From assembly GCF_014646115.1 (NCBI RefSeq), contig NZ_BMMV01000036.1:1-61330 (forward strand): a stretch of DNA of 61,330 nt, read 5' to 3'. This document shows positions 41,062-50,089 of the stretch, one piece after another (within the stretch, counting starts at the first letter, position 1; every line of letters begins with the position of its first letter). The DNA comes from Streptomyces camponoticapitis. Its GTDB lineage: Bacteria > Actinomycetota > Actinomycetes > Streptomycetales > Streptomycetaceae. The notes under the pieces were generated by a model that saw only the letters and a list, made by a program, of their open reading frames with translations, was not told where the DNA came from and did no database searches. A program made the translations under genes and the position numbers.

Positions 41062-42003
41062 GTCAGCATCCTAGGTCGACTGGCTTCACGATCAGGGGCA
41101 GGAGGGGCAAACGTTCCGCAGACAAGGTCCGTGGAACGTCTATCTGGTAGTGGTCACGACGACTGTCCTTCATGATCAGAGCCTCGGAGAGATGGCCTCC
41201 GGCTCACATCGAGCCTCCGCAAACGCGGCGACTCGGACCAGCCTCTAACCTTTACATCAGTGTGAAAGCAAATCGCTTTGCGAAAAGCTTCGCCTCAACT
41301 CATGCAGGCGGCCGATGAACGAGCAAGCGAGCGGTTCGGTTCGAGCAGGGGGGAAGAGGCGACGGCTTGGGCTCCGCGCACAGCCGCGCCCAGGGGGCGA
41401 TGGCGACAGTCTGCCTGGACTGCGCGGCTGGGCCGCTCGGGGGCAGGGTGGCTTTGCAGGACCGTCGCCGACACGGGTGTCAGGCATCCCACCGCCACCG
41501 CGAAGCACTTCTGTTCCCCAGGAACAGCAGCACGTGAGACGCCTCGGCGGTCGGGTGAAAACGAGCGGCCGGCGTACGCAGGACCTGGCGAGAGAAGAAC
41601 ACCACACCTCCCGCACATTGGGGTACCGGTAAGAACCGTGCCACCAGCCGCAAACGGGAGTGATCAGTCCGCGGCCCTGGAGTGTCGGCGCAGTTCCGGC
41701 GCACCCGTCGCCTCGGCGAGCGCGAGGCGACCGCCCTTCAGATCAGGCACGCAGTTGTAGATCGTTCCTGGAGACGCCGAGGAGCTCGCGGTCAAGGTGA
41801 CGGTGTTCTCCGGTCCGGTCGGACAAGCAGGTAGCGGGCGTGGCGCAGCCGCTTCTCCGGCCTCGCGAGCGGGCCCGCGATAGACGGACGTCGCCCAGCG
41901 ATGAGCATGATTGAACATACTGTATGGTCATTACGTAAGGGTCTCGTCGACCGATTCTGCGCCGTGGGGCGTGCACGGCAGGACCTGCTTGAGGAGATGT
42001 GCT
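41062..42003. other. Gene-free stretch with a possible promoter for the hydrolase
   Basis: About 940 bp with only contradictory open frames. Near its right end TTGAAC (41911-41916) and the perfect palindrome CATACTGTATG (41916-41926) stand out in AT-richer sequence and probably belong to the control region of the alpha/beta hydrolase. No RNA gene or repeat was recognised in the remainder. Confidence 0.4.
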
Positions 42004-42744
42004 GTGAATGCGAGTGTGAGCCGCCCGACGTTCCTGTTGGTTCCGGGGGGCCACCACGGGCCGTGGGTATGGGAGCGGTTGCAGCAAGTTCTGGAGAGCG
42101 ATGGCTGGTCCACGCGAGCGGTGAGCCTCGTGAGTGCGGTGGAGGACCCGTCGGCAGTTGAGCCGCTGCCGGGCATGCATGACGACGCCAAAGTGATCAA
42201 GCGGTCCTTGGAGGCGATAGCCGGCCCGGTGATCGTCGTGGCGCACTCCTATGGCGGGGTACCGGTCACTGAGGCGATCGACGCGGCTTCCAATGTCGTG
42301 CACGCCGTGTACGTGGCGGCCTACATGCTCGAGGTGGGCGAGGGGATGTTCCAGATGCACGGCGTGCCGGTCCCCGACTCGCTGGTGGGCCTGCGTCCGC
42401 CGGAGAACCCCGATCTGAATCTTCCCGCAGGCTTCTATGACGGTGACGCCTCGAATCCGGAGACGGTCGAGGCGATGGCGAGGCTCGTCCCGCAGACCGT
42501 GCGTGCCGACTTCGAGACGGTGACGCGGGCGGGCTGGAAAACCGTGCCCAACAGCTATGTGATCCCGGACAACGACGTGTCCACCGTCGCTGCGGTCGAG
42601 GAAGACATGGCGAAACGTGCCGATGCTGTGTACCGCGTCCCTGGTCACCACGCGCCCTTCTACTCCCACCCTCGTGAATTCGCAGAAGTTCTGACGAAGA
42701 TCGCGACGAACGCGGCGGCGGTCAGGCCGACGCAGGATGCATGA
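42004..42744 (+). CDS. Alpha/beta hydrolase
   Basis: A 246-residue serine hydrolase from GTG 42004, with GAGGAG seven bases upstream. Features are FLLVPGGHHGPWVWERL (oxyanion-loop segment), the nucleophile elbow VVAHSYGGVP (Ser near residue 80) and the C-terminal His in VPGHHAPFYSHP, as in the AB_hydrolase/salicylate-esterase-like group. Substrate unknown; small esters are likely. The TetR gene 67 bases downstream on the same strand is probably co-transcribed and may control the palindrome at 41916-41926. Confidence 0.85.
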   Translation: MNASVSRPTFLLVPGGHHGPWVWERLQQVLESDGWSTRAVSLVSAVEDPSAVEPLPGMHDDAKVIKRSLEAIAGPVIVVAHSYGGVPVTEAIDAASNVVHAVYVAAYMLEVGEGMFQMHGVPVPDSLVGLRPPENPDLNLPAGFYDGDASNPETVEAMARLVPQTVRADFETVTRAGWKTVPNSYVIPDNDVSTVAAVEEDMAKRADAVYRVPGHHAPFYSHPREFAEVLTKIATNAAAVRPTQDA

Positions 42745-42811
42745 GAGCCGCGCGGAGCGAGGCATTCCCTCTCCCTCTGCGTAATCCCACACAGACGAGA
42801 GGAAGTGCGAG

Positions 42812-43444
42812 TTGCGATCCGTTACGCGACGCAGGTCCACCCACCATGCGGTGCAAGCAGAGGCGACCGAGGCTCGCCTGCTGTCGGCGGTGACGCAGCT
42901 CCTTGGTACAGGCGAGCCCTTCACGGCGATCAGCGTGCAACGCATCATCGACCAGGCTGGCGTCTCACGAGCCACTTTCTATGCACACTTCCGCGGAAAG
43001 TCAGACATTCTGGCGCGCCTGTCCGCTCAACTGCGTGAGTCGCTACTGGCACTGGCCCGCCAGTGGGATCCAGCTGTCGGAGAAAACGGAGCAGACCGGT
43101 ATACCCGGTTCTTCGAAGAAGTGATCGTTGTTCACCGTACCCACCGCAGCCTGATCACCGCGATCCGCGAGGTGGCGGCCTACGACCCAGAGGTGAGCGA
43201 CTTCTACACAGCCGACCTCGAAGGGTTTGACGAGCACGTGCTGGAGACGCTGCTGGCCGAGCAGGAAGCAGGGTCAACGACACGCGATCTCGATGCTGTG
43301 GCCGCGAGCCGGATCATCGTGTGGGGAGGCGGACAGGCGATCGCCCGCCACATCAGCGTCGACGACGGAAGCGGCGACGCCTCATTCGCCCGTGAGCTCG
43401 CCAGGATCTGGTGGTACGGCGCCTACCGCCGACCCGCCGAGTGA
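42812..43444 (+). CDS. TetR-family regulator
   Basis: A 210-residue regulator from TTG 42812, preceded by GAGAGGAAG. The helix-turn-helix is ISVQRIIDQAGVSRATFYAH (residues 42-62) and the rest is helical with the TetR_C-like segment DRYTRFFEEVIVVHRTHRSL. It follows the hydrolase gene and precedes the SDR gene by 80 bases, so it may regulate either or both. Confidence 0.83.
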   Translation: MRSVTRRRSTHHAVQAEATEARLLSAVTQLLGTGEPFTAISVQRIIDQAGVSRATFYAHFRGKSDILARLSAQLRESLLALARQWDPAVGENGADRYTRFFEEVIVVHRTHRSLITAIREVAAYDPEVSDFYTADLEGFDEHVLETLLAEQEAGSTTRDLDAVAASRIIVWGGGQAIARHISVDDGSGDASFARELARIWWYGAYRRPAE

Positions 43445-43524
43445 CGCGTATCACGAATTCGAGGGCAAAAAATAATCCCTCTGTTGCCCTGAATGCCATA
43501 TTCGACGATTAAAAGGACACAACA

Positions 43525-44316
43525 ATGACGGACAATACACTCGATGGTCTGCCCACTCACCCGCTTGCCGGCAAGACGGCGGTGATCACCGGCGGTGGGC
43601 GGGGAATAGGAGCGAGTACGGCTCTCCTCCTCGCCCGTGCGGGTGCGCGGCTCGCGCTGGTCGGCCGCCGTGAAGAGTCGATGAAGGCGCTGGCGGACAG
43701 TTTGCCGGGTGTCACGGTAGTGATTTCGGCAGACCTGTCCCGGCCTGAGGCTCCCGAGGCGGTCTGGGAGGCTCTTATCGCACAGCTGGGCCAAGTCGAC
43801 GTCCTCGTCAACAACGCCGGCCAGTTGGGCAGCTTGACGCCTGCTCAGAATATGACGGCCGAGGAAGCCGACGCGCTGTGGGCACTCAATACGCGCGCAC
43901 CTTTGCTGTTGGGCGCGAAAGCTGCCGCGCACATGGCAACGGTCGGCGGCGGGAGCATCGTCAACGTGACCTCCGCAGTGGGAAGCGACCGGAGCATGGC
44001 CAATGTAAGCCTCTACGCCACCACCAAGGGCGCAGTGGACGCACTCACGCTCGCTCTGGCCGCAGAATGGGGTCCCGCGAACGTACGGGTCAACGCGGTC
44101 AGGCCTGCCGTGGCCCGTACGGACTTCTCCCGCGCCGTCACGGAGAATCCGGCGCTGGAGGAGATGCTGACGAAGGAATACGTCCTCGGGCGGCTCGGCG
44201 AGCCGGAGGACATCGCGCAGGCCATCCTCTTCTTCGCCAGTCCTGCCAGTTCCTACGTGACCGGTCAGCTGCTCAGCGTCGATGGAGGGTGGGGCTCCGT
44301 TCACGCACGCGGGTGA
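43525..44316 (+). CDS. SDR-family oxidoreductase
   Basis: A 263-residue classical short-chain dehydrogenase: nucleotide motif TGGGRGIGAST (about 22-32), NNAGQLG near residue 92, catalytic Ser in IVNVTSAVGSDRS, Tyr-x-x-x-Lys in YATTKGAVDAL (about 168) and the C-terminal SSYVTGQLLSVDGGWGS. The cofactor and substrate are not readable. An AAAAGGA site precedes ATG 43525. Together with the hydrolase and TetR gene it forms a likely small catabolic unit. Confidence 0.9.
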   Translation: MTDNTLDGLPTHPLAGKTAVITGGGRGIGASTALLLARAGARLALVGRREESMKALADSLPGVTVVISADLSRPEAPEAVWEALIAQLGQVDVLVNNAGQLGSLTPAQNMTAEEADALWALNTRAPLLLGAKAAAHMATVGGGSIVNVTSAVGSDRSMANVSLYATTKGAVDALTLALAAEWGPANVRVNAVRPAVARTDFSRAVTENPALEEMLTKEYVLGRLGEPEDIAQAILFFASPASSYVTGQLLSVDGGWGSVHARG

Positions 44317-44371
44317 CGCACGGCCTACCCGCAAAGGTCGGCACACAATGCAGCGTCAAGTGACGGTCACG

Positions 44372-44441
44372 CTCACCCGCGAGGGGGCTAGGTCCTGTCC
44401 TCAAGACAGGCCACCGGTCTACCACTGCCAGCTCGGGTGAG
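44372..44441 (-). ncRNA. tRNA-like structured element (possible decayed tRNA)
   Basis: On the minus strand CTCACCC (44441-44435) pairs with GGGTGAG (44378-44372) as a 7-bp acceptor-like stem. Inside are a D-arm-like GAGCTGGCAGTGGTAGACC and an anticodon-like stem CCTGT/ACAGG with 7-base loop CTTGAGG, whose positions 34-36 would be UGA. A T-arm with TTCGA is absent and the total length is 70 nt, so it is not a functional tRNA as drawn; it may be a tRNA remnant or another hairpin. Confidence 0.25.
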
Positions 44442-44593
44442 GGCCAAGCACGGCGTTTTCTGGGTGCTTCAGGGTGTAGGCGAAGCTCCGTGAAAGCGAG
44501 GAAGTGCTTAGCCTTGCGCAAATGACCGCCAGCGAAAACGACGGCAGTCGGCAAGACCACACACTGCACGTTCGATGGTCGACCAGGAGTGTT

Positions 44594-44747
44594 GCTACGA
44601 CTGGTTGAACCCGGACAACACGGATCACGGGCCTTCGCCGACCTCTGCGACCGGCTCGGAGTGACCCGGTCGACATCAGCCGACAACGCGGCCTGCGAAA
44701 GCTTCCACGCCGGCGTAAACGCGAGATCTTCCAGGGCGCCCACGGCT
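44594..44747 (+). pseudogene. IS3-family transposase (rve domain) fragment
   Basis: The frame reads RAFADLCDRLGVTRSTSADN then AACESFHAGVNARSS. This is the segment of IS3-family OrfB in which the catalytic Glu lies in the DNAxxES motif (here DNAACESF). Upstream and downstream are missing; a one-base change before REIFQGAHG ends the frame. A MITE lies directly to its right. Confidence 0.55.
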
Positions 44748-44749
44748 AG

Positions 44750-44907
44750 GGCTGTCCCGTAATCCCCGGTGGATTGGCGCGCGGCGTCGGATGCGGTGCG
44801 TCGCAAGGCGGAGGGTCATCCTCGTACTGGGCGTATTCGGGCGATCCGACAACGCGGCGAGGTGCCGTAGCCGACGTCGTGCGCCCACCGGGGATTACGG
44901 GACAGCC
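44750..44907. mobile_element. 158-bp MITE with perfect 23-bp inverted repeats
   Basis: GGCTGTCCCGTAATCCCCGGTGG (44750-44772) is repeated in exact inverse orientation at 44885-44907. The 112-bp interior has no coding potential. The inverted-repeat sequence is of the kind seen on IS5-family elements in Streptomyces, so this looks like a non-autonomous derivative. A target duplication is not clear. Confidence 0.8.
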
Positions 44908-45048
44908 GTTAAGGCGACGATGGCACCTACCGTCGGACCGTCTTTGCCCGGTTGACTCGCTATTTTGCCTCCAGGACAAAAAACTTGCCACTCAAGTGAG
45001 CCTATTACTATACAGAGCTGCAGTAAGACGACTTCCATGGAGAACAAT

Positions 45049-45888
45049 ATGAGCCGAGCCAGCACACTGGTCGACGCTGATTGGGTGTACAAGCACCTCG
45101 ATGATCCTAACCTCGCTCTGATTGAAGTCGATGAAGATACGGCCGCATACGACACCAATCACATCCGCGGGGCGCTCAGAATCGACTGGCGTTTGGATCT
45201 GCAGGATCCTGTTCGCCGAGACTTCGTGGACCAAGACGGTTTCGAAAAGCTCCTGTCTCGCAAGGGCGTAAAGCGCGAAGACACTGTGGTTCTGTACGGC
45301 GGGAACAACAACTGGTTCGCGGCATTCGCCTACTGGTATTTCAAGGTGTACGGGCACGAAGACGTACGACTGCTCGATGGCGGGCGCAAGAAATGGGAAC
45401 TCGACAGCCGGGAACTGGTGAAGGAAGTGGCTACCCGCCAGCCCACCACGTACAAGGCATCAGATCCGAACTCATCTCTTCGAGCCCTGCGAGATGACGT
45501 CCTGGCGGCCACCGGTTCACTCAATCTCGTGGACGTGCGTTCGCCCGAGGAGTTCTCGGGCAAACTCAGTGCCCCCGCCCACCTGATCCAGGAAGCGGCC
45601 CTCCAGCGAGGACACATCCCCACCGCAGTCAATGTGCCATGGTCCAAGGCCGCCAACGACGACGGCACCTTCCGCTCCGATGACGAGCTCGCGGCGCTGT
45701 ACGGAATTCTCGATTCCGAACGAGAGACCATCGTCTACTGCCGTATCGGAGAGAGGAGCGCGCACACGTGGTTCGTACTCAGCGAAGTCCTTGGATACGA
45801 GAACGTGCGCAACTATGACGGATCATGGGCCGAATACGGATCCCTCGTGGGTGTTCCCATCACACTGCTGACCGCAGACGAGACCTGA
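45049..45888 (+). CDS. Rhodanese/3-mercaptopyruvate-type sulfurtransferase
   Basis: A 279-residue two-domain sulfurtransferase. The N-terminal inactive rhodanese domain contains DTNHIRGALRIDWRLDLQD; the second domain has VDVRSPEEFSG and the active-site loop IVYCRIGERSAHTWFVL, with the catalytic Cys in CRIGER as in thiosulfate sulfurtransferases (CRIGERSSHTWF). ATG 45049 follows GGAG by six bases; the open frame extends upstream without a better site. Codon use is less GC-biased than neighbours. It may serve thiosulfate or cyanide detoxification or sulfur supply. Confidence 0.9.
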   Translation: MSRASTLVDADWVYKHLDDPNLALIEVDEDTAAYDTNHIRGALRIDWRLDLQDPVRRDFVDQDGFEKLLSRKGVKREDTVVLYGGNNNWFAAFAYWYFKVYGHEDVRLLDGGRKKWELDSRELVKEVATRQPTTYKASDPNSSLRALRDDVLAATGSLNLVDVRSPEEFSGKLSAPAHLIQEAALQRGHIPTAVNVPWSKAANDDGTFRSDDELAALYGILDSERETIVYCRIGERSAHTWFVLSEVLGYENVRNYDGSWAEYGSLVGVPITLLTADET

Positions 45889-46017
45889 TCCACTCCGTCC
45901 TGGCCCCATCTGGTCGGCGAGCGTCAGCCGAATGGGGAACAGGGGCTGCGAGCCACCGAACGCCGCGTGGCGAGCCACTGATACACACCGACACAGTCAC
46001 CAAGGATGGTCCACAGC

Positions 46018-46722
46018 ATGACCACGTTCCCCGATCCCGCAAACCCCCGCATCCCCGGCATGATCAAAAGCGAGCGACGTCCCGGACTCGTCGAGGCGGC
46101 CGAGGACGTCACCGTCTTCCTCAAGCCGCTCATCAAGTCACCCAAGATCGAGGTCGGTGAATTCACCTACTACAACGACACCGAAAACGCCGCCGGCTTC
46201 GAGGACAACAACGTTCTCTATGCGTATGGACCGGAAAGACTGGTCATCGGTAAGTTCTGCTGCCTGGCCATGGGGACGAAGTTCATCATGTCGCCGGGAA
46301 CGGATTACCACATGCCCGGTGGCGCCACCTCGTATCCCTTCTTCATCTTCGGCGGATCGTGGCTCGAGAAGACGGCCGACTTGCTGCCCAATCTTCCTAG
46401 CAGGGGCGACATCGTCGTAGGCAACGATGTATGGATCGGTCGTGAAGCCGTCATCATGCCCGGCGTCACCATAGGCGATGGTGCGGTCATTGGAGCGCGG
46501 TCCCTGGTCACCAGCGATGTCGCACCTTACAGCGTGGTCGGAGGCAACCCCGCGAAAGAGATCAAGAAGCGACTTCCAGACGAGGACATCGACCGCATGC
46601 TGCGCATCGCCTGGTGGAACTGGCCTGCCGAGGACATCACCGAGCACGTTCGCACCATCTGGTCTGCAACCCCGTCGGATCTGGAGGAGCTTGCCAAGAA
46701 GATCGGCCGTCTGGGCGGCTGA
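46018..46722 (+). CDS. Xenobiotic acyltransferase (Vat/CatB-like hexapeptide family)
   Basis: A 234-residue left-handed-beta-helix acetyltransferase. The N-terminal part carries VGEFTYYND, the catalytic-type His in SPGTDYHMPGGATSYPF, and hexapeptide turns GDIVVGNDVWIGREAVIMPG and VTIGDGAVIGARSLVTSDVA, ending VVGGNPAKEIKKRLPDEDI. This matches the Vat/XAT group that acetylates streptogramin A or chloramphenicol; whether this one gives resistance is untested. ATG 46018 is preferred over 46006. It lies 130 bases after the rhodanese gene. Confidence 0.85.
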   Translation: MTTFPDPANPRIPGMIKSERRPGLVEAAEDVTVFLKPLIKSPKIEVGEFTYYNDTENAAGFEDNNVLYAYGPERLVIGKFCCLAMGTKFIMSPGTDYHMPGGATSYPFFIFGGSWLEKTADLLPNLPSRGDIVVGNDVWIGREAVIMPGVTIGDGAVIGARSLVTSDVAPYSVVGGNPAKEIKKRLPDEDIDRMLRIAWWNWPAEDITEHVRTIWSATPSDLEELAKKIGRLGG

Positions 46723-46925
46723 TTAGATTCCCGTCTCGTAGAGAGACAGGAATCCTCAGCGAAGCTGCCCGAAACACGAGTTGCGTTTCGCCGGCCTCGA
46801 CGAGGCCTCTGTAGTGGCCGATTCCTGCATCTTTGGACCGGGCCACTGCAAAGCCCTTCACTGAAGATCTATAACCAACTCAGAGGCAGTTGCGCGAGCC
46901 GTCACTACCGCTTCAAAAAGCACGA

Positions 46926-47759
46926 ATGGTTGATCCGGTGAACTCACGTACGACTTACACGATTTCCGAGATTGAAGGATGGAGCGAAGGCGCAGAGGCG
47001 GTCTACGCAATATTGCGTCGCCGTCGGCACGCACTTCTTGAGCTCTTGAACAACATCGACGAATCTCAGTTCAACGCACAGTCTCGATGCACGGACTGGT
47101 CGGTGCACGAAGTGGTACGCCACGTTCGTGATATAGCCAACGTGCATATATCTATGCTAGATGAGACCGAATTTCCTTTCGGAAACCCCAGGAGCTTCAG
47201 TCCGAAGACCTCCCCCGCCGCATGGATGAGGCACTCGGAGGGTGAATCCGTGAAGGAGACGGTGGATGAACTATCGCAATTGATCCAACGGGAAGGGGAG
47301 TTGTTCCTCCGGCGCGTTATGGAAGGGTCCTCCGAAGTGAAGCAGGGTCCACTTCGGAGAGAATTGCACTGGTCCGTGTTCAGCACCCATACGATCTGGG
47401 ATGCATGGATGCATGAGCGAGATATATGCCTTCCCCTAGGATTTGACGTTCCACTGGATGGCGAGGAATGTCGCCTCATGGTGATGTACACCCTGCTTGC
47501 CGCCTCGGCGCCTGCCGCTTATTCTGGAGACTACGTGGAGACAGCGATCAAGCTATACGGATCACCTGACTGCACGTACCGCATAAGCCACAACAATTCT
47601 CACGTCTACGTCCAGACGGGAGGCCGAACAGACGTCGGTGGCGATATGGCAGTGATCCTGGACAGCCTCGCAGGACGTGGGCCTGAACTGTCGGAGATAC
47701 TCAGGACGTCAAGTGAAGCAGTACGGAAACTCTCGCTTCTTAGGGCCGTGGCGACCTGA
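46926..47759 (+). CDS. Maleylpyruvate-isomerase-N/DinB-fold protein
   Basis: A 277-residue protein of the mycothiol-dependent maleylpyruvate isomerase N-terminal superfamily. SRCTDWSVHEVVRHVRDIAN carries the conserved C-x-x-W and H of the four-helix bundle, and the second metal-binding half is FSTHTIWDAWMHERDICLP, with H and H-x-x-D residues. The C-terminal region is unusual. GC content and codon choice are clearly lower than in surrounding genes (ATA, TTA and AGA codons appear), suggesting recent acquisition from a different source. ATG 46926 or GTG 46938 is the start. Substrate unknown. Confidence 0.75.
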   Translation: MVDPVNSRTTYTISEIEGWSEGAEAVYAILRRRRHALLELLNNIDESQFNAQSRCTDWSVHEVVRHVRDIANVHISMLDETEFPFGNPRSFSPKTSPAAWMRHSEGESVKETVDELSQLIQREGELFLRRVMEGSSEVKQGPLRRELHWSVFSTHTIWDAWMHERDICLPLGFDVPLDGEECRLMVMYTLLAASAPAAYSGDYVETAIKLYGSPDCTYRISHNNSHVYVQTGGRTDVGGDMAVILDSLAGRGPELSEILRTSSEAVRKLSLLRAVAT

Positions 47760-47924
47760 TGACGCCACCACCTGATAGGACTCCGTTAACAACGGCTAAC
47801 ACAATGAGCCTTTTCCAAGCTGGCAGCGCTGACCCCGAGCTGAACAGCCCTGCGCAACGACGCAGCTCCTGGTAGACGGGTTCTCCACCAAGATCACCCG
47901 TGTCTGCCAGAAGCTTTGGCTGCT

Positions 47925-48660
47925 TGTCTACCCGTCCTCGATCGATCTGTCCAGCCGCACCTCGCGGTTCCTGACCGGACAACCGACGGCTAAAGGGCAG
48001 GGCATCGGGACCGGTGGCGGCGCCTTTCCGCCGCGCGTCCGGCCCTGCTCGCCCTGGCCCACCTGCGGTGCGGTACCTACGCCCAACTTGCCGCCGAATT
48101 CGGCATCGGGATCGCGACCGTCTACCGCTACGTACGCGAAGCCGTCGACGCCCTGTCCGCCCTCGCCCCTTCCCTGGCCGAGGCGATGCGGACGATCCGG
48201 GATAAGGCGTTCGTCATCGTGGACGGCGCCCTGCTGCCGATCGACCGGATTGCCGCCTACACCGCCTACTATTCCGGGAACCATAAGCGCCATGGTATGA
48301 ACATGCGGGTCCTGACCGATCCGTTCGGACGGCTGCTCTGGGCCTCGCCGGCTCTGCCCGGCTCGACGCACGACCTGACCGCCGCGCGATGGCACAGGAT
48401 CATCGAAGCCCTCACCGAAGCAGGACTCAAATGTTGTGCAGACAAGGCGCGTCAAGGCGTTGGCGGACCTGTCCGGGTGCCGTTTCGGGGCCGGGCCTCA
48501 AGCAGCGGAAGCGCCGCCACAACACCACCTACGCCAATATCCGCTGTCTCGGTGAGCAGGCCATGGCCACCCTCAAAGGCTGGCGCCTCCTGCGGAAGCT
48601 CAGCTGCAGCACCAACCGAATCACCGACGTCGTGAAGGCCGTCTGTCGGCTCTGCGTTCC
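47925..48660 (+). pseudogene. IS5-family (DDE_Tnp_4) transposase, frameshifted
   Basis: Frames combine to VYPSSIDLSSRTSRFLTGQ, LALAHLRCGTYAQLAAEFGI, ATVYRYVREAVDALSALAPS and KAFVIVDGALLPIDRIAAYT (first Asp). Then come YYSGNHKRHGMNMRVLTDPF and LPGSTHDLTAARWH (second Asp), a shift near 48430, and NTTYANIRCLGEQAMATLKG (Glu region). Several indels make it inactive. Confidence 0.7.
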
Positions 48661-49345
48661 CAGCGGATGCGGAGGCGTTTGAAGCCGTGGAGCCGGGCGA
48701 GGCTGCGTTCGACGACCTAGCGGTAGGTGCCCAGTCCGGTGCCGTGGAGGGGTGCCGTGGCGGGCGATGGCCGGCACGATGCGGCGTTGTCGGACCTGGT
48801 CGCGGTAGATGTCGTGGTCGTACCCACGGTCGGCGAAGAGTGAGTCCGGCTTGCGTTGCGGGTGCCCGATCCGGCCGCTGACCGGTGGGATGGCGTCGAT
48901 CAGCGGCATGAGCTGGGTGCCGTCGTTGCGGTTGCCGCCGGTGAGGATGACGGCAAGCAGTGTGCGGTGTCCGTCGGTGATCAGGTGGTGTTTCGATCCC
49001 GTTCGGCCACGGTCGACCGGACTCGGTCCCGTCCGGCTCCCCCTTTTACAGCCCGCACGTGGCTGGAGTCGACCCCCGCACGCGACCAGTCGGGACGGGG
49101 CGCCTCGTTGAGCTCGGCCAGCAGCACTTCGTGCAACTGCTGCCAGACGCCGGCCTCGTTCCAGTTCGCGGTCGCCGCCAGCAGGTCATGCCCGACCCGA
49201 AACCCAACTCTCGGGTCAGGAACTCCCATTGGATGCCGGTGTGCAGCACGAAGAGGACCCCGCACAACACCTGTCGGTCCGGCAGCGGCTTCCGTCCAGG
49301 GTGCCGGAACCGGCCTTCCTTGCGTGGCAGCAGCGGCTCTGTCCA
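48661..49345 (-). pseudogene. IS5-family transposase, frameshifted, opposite strand
   Basis: Reading leftward from 49345: VLCGVLFVLHTGIQWEFLTR, then a shift to NWNEAGVWQQLHEVLLAELN with DWSRAGVDSSHVRAVKGGA (first Asp). Another shift leads to GNRNDGTQLMPLIDAIPPVS, LFADRGYDHDIYRDQVRQR and, after an in-frame TAG where W is expected, VVERSLARLHGFKRL. It overlaps and truncates the 3' end of the element on its left and is itself cut by the IS630 remnant on its right. Confidence 0.65.
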
Positions 49346-50059
49346 CTACCCGGGTGGAGGGGACATGGCGACTGCTGAGGCGTCATGGCCGGTCCTGGCA
49401 GCAGCCGGCCCGCAGGGCAGTCGAACGTGACGGCGAGGCAGTGGGGTTGTGGAAGGAGGAGGTGTGGCCGCAGGTAAAGGCACGGCGGCGGCCCAACGGA
49501 GCCTGGATCGTCTGCGAGGATGAGGCCGGCCAGTCGCTGAGGCCGCCACGGGCGAGGTCCTGGGGCCGGGTCGGTCGGACGCCGGTCGTGCGCGTCCGGG
49601 CACGGGGTTCAGGGCGGGTTTCGACGGCGGGACGGTCTGTTTCCGCCCCGGAGACCGCTCCCGGCTGATCTACAGCTTCCGCGTCCACCGGGGCCGCAGG
49701 GGCGAGCCCAAGGGGTTCACCTGGCAGGGCTACCGCGACCTCATCGAGCGGGCGCACAGCCAGCTCAAAGGCCCCGTCGTCCTGGTCTGGGACAACCTGC
49801 GTACCCGTCTCATGCCGCAGATGAAGGAATCCATCGCTGCGAACGAGGACTGGCTGACCGTCTTCCGCTTCCGTCCTACGCACCTGACCTCAACCCGCAG
49901 GAAGGCATCTGGTCTCCGGGGAAACGGACGATCGGCAACCTCGCGGCGGCGAACCTCGACCAGCTCGCCGCCGTGAAGCGCAGTCTCAAGAAGTCCCGGT
50001 ACCGACCGCAGCTCATCGACGGTTGCCTCACAGGCACCGGTCTGACCCTGACCAGCTGA
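49346..50059 (+). pseudogene. IS630-family transposase, N-truncated and frameshifted
   Basis: The first frame gives TWRLLRRHGRSWQQPARRAV, GAWIVCEDEAGQSLRPPRAR (first catalytic Asp/Glu) and VRARGSGRVSTAG. After a shift near 49625 it gives CFRPGDRSRLIYSFRVHRGR and GPVVLVWDNLRTRLMPQMKE (second Asp). After another near 49880 the order is YAPDLNPQE-type, then RTIGNLAAANLDQLAAV to TGA 50057. It is the outermost of three nested transposase remnants. Confidence 0.7.
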
Positions 50060-50089
50060 CACGATCAGGCCGACAACACATATTCAAGT

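Noticed and set aside
41278..41900. Overlapping frames of 80-160 codons in the hydrolase upstream region
   Set aside because: They contradict each other on both strands and show no family features.
44372..44441. Functional tRNA-Ser or tRNA-Sec
   Set aside because: The T-arm and variable arm are missing and the U33/anticodon context fits only one strand; kept only as a weak tRNA-like element.
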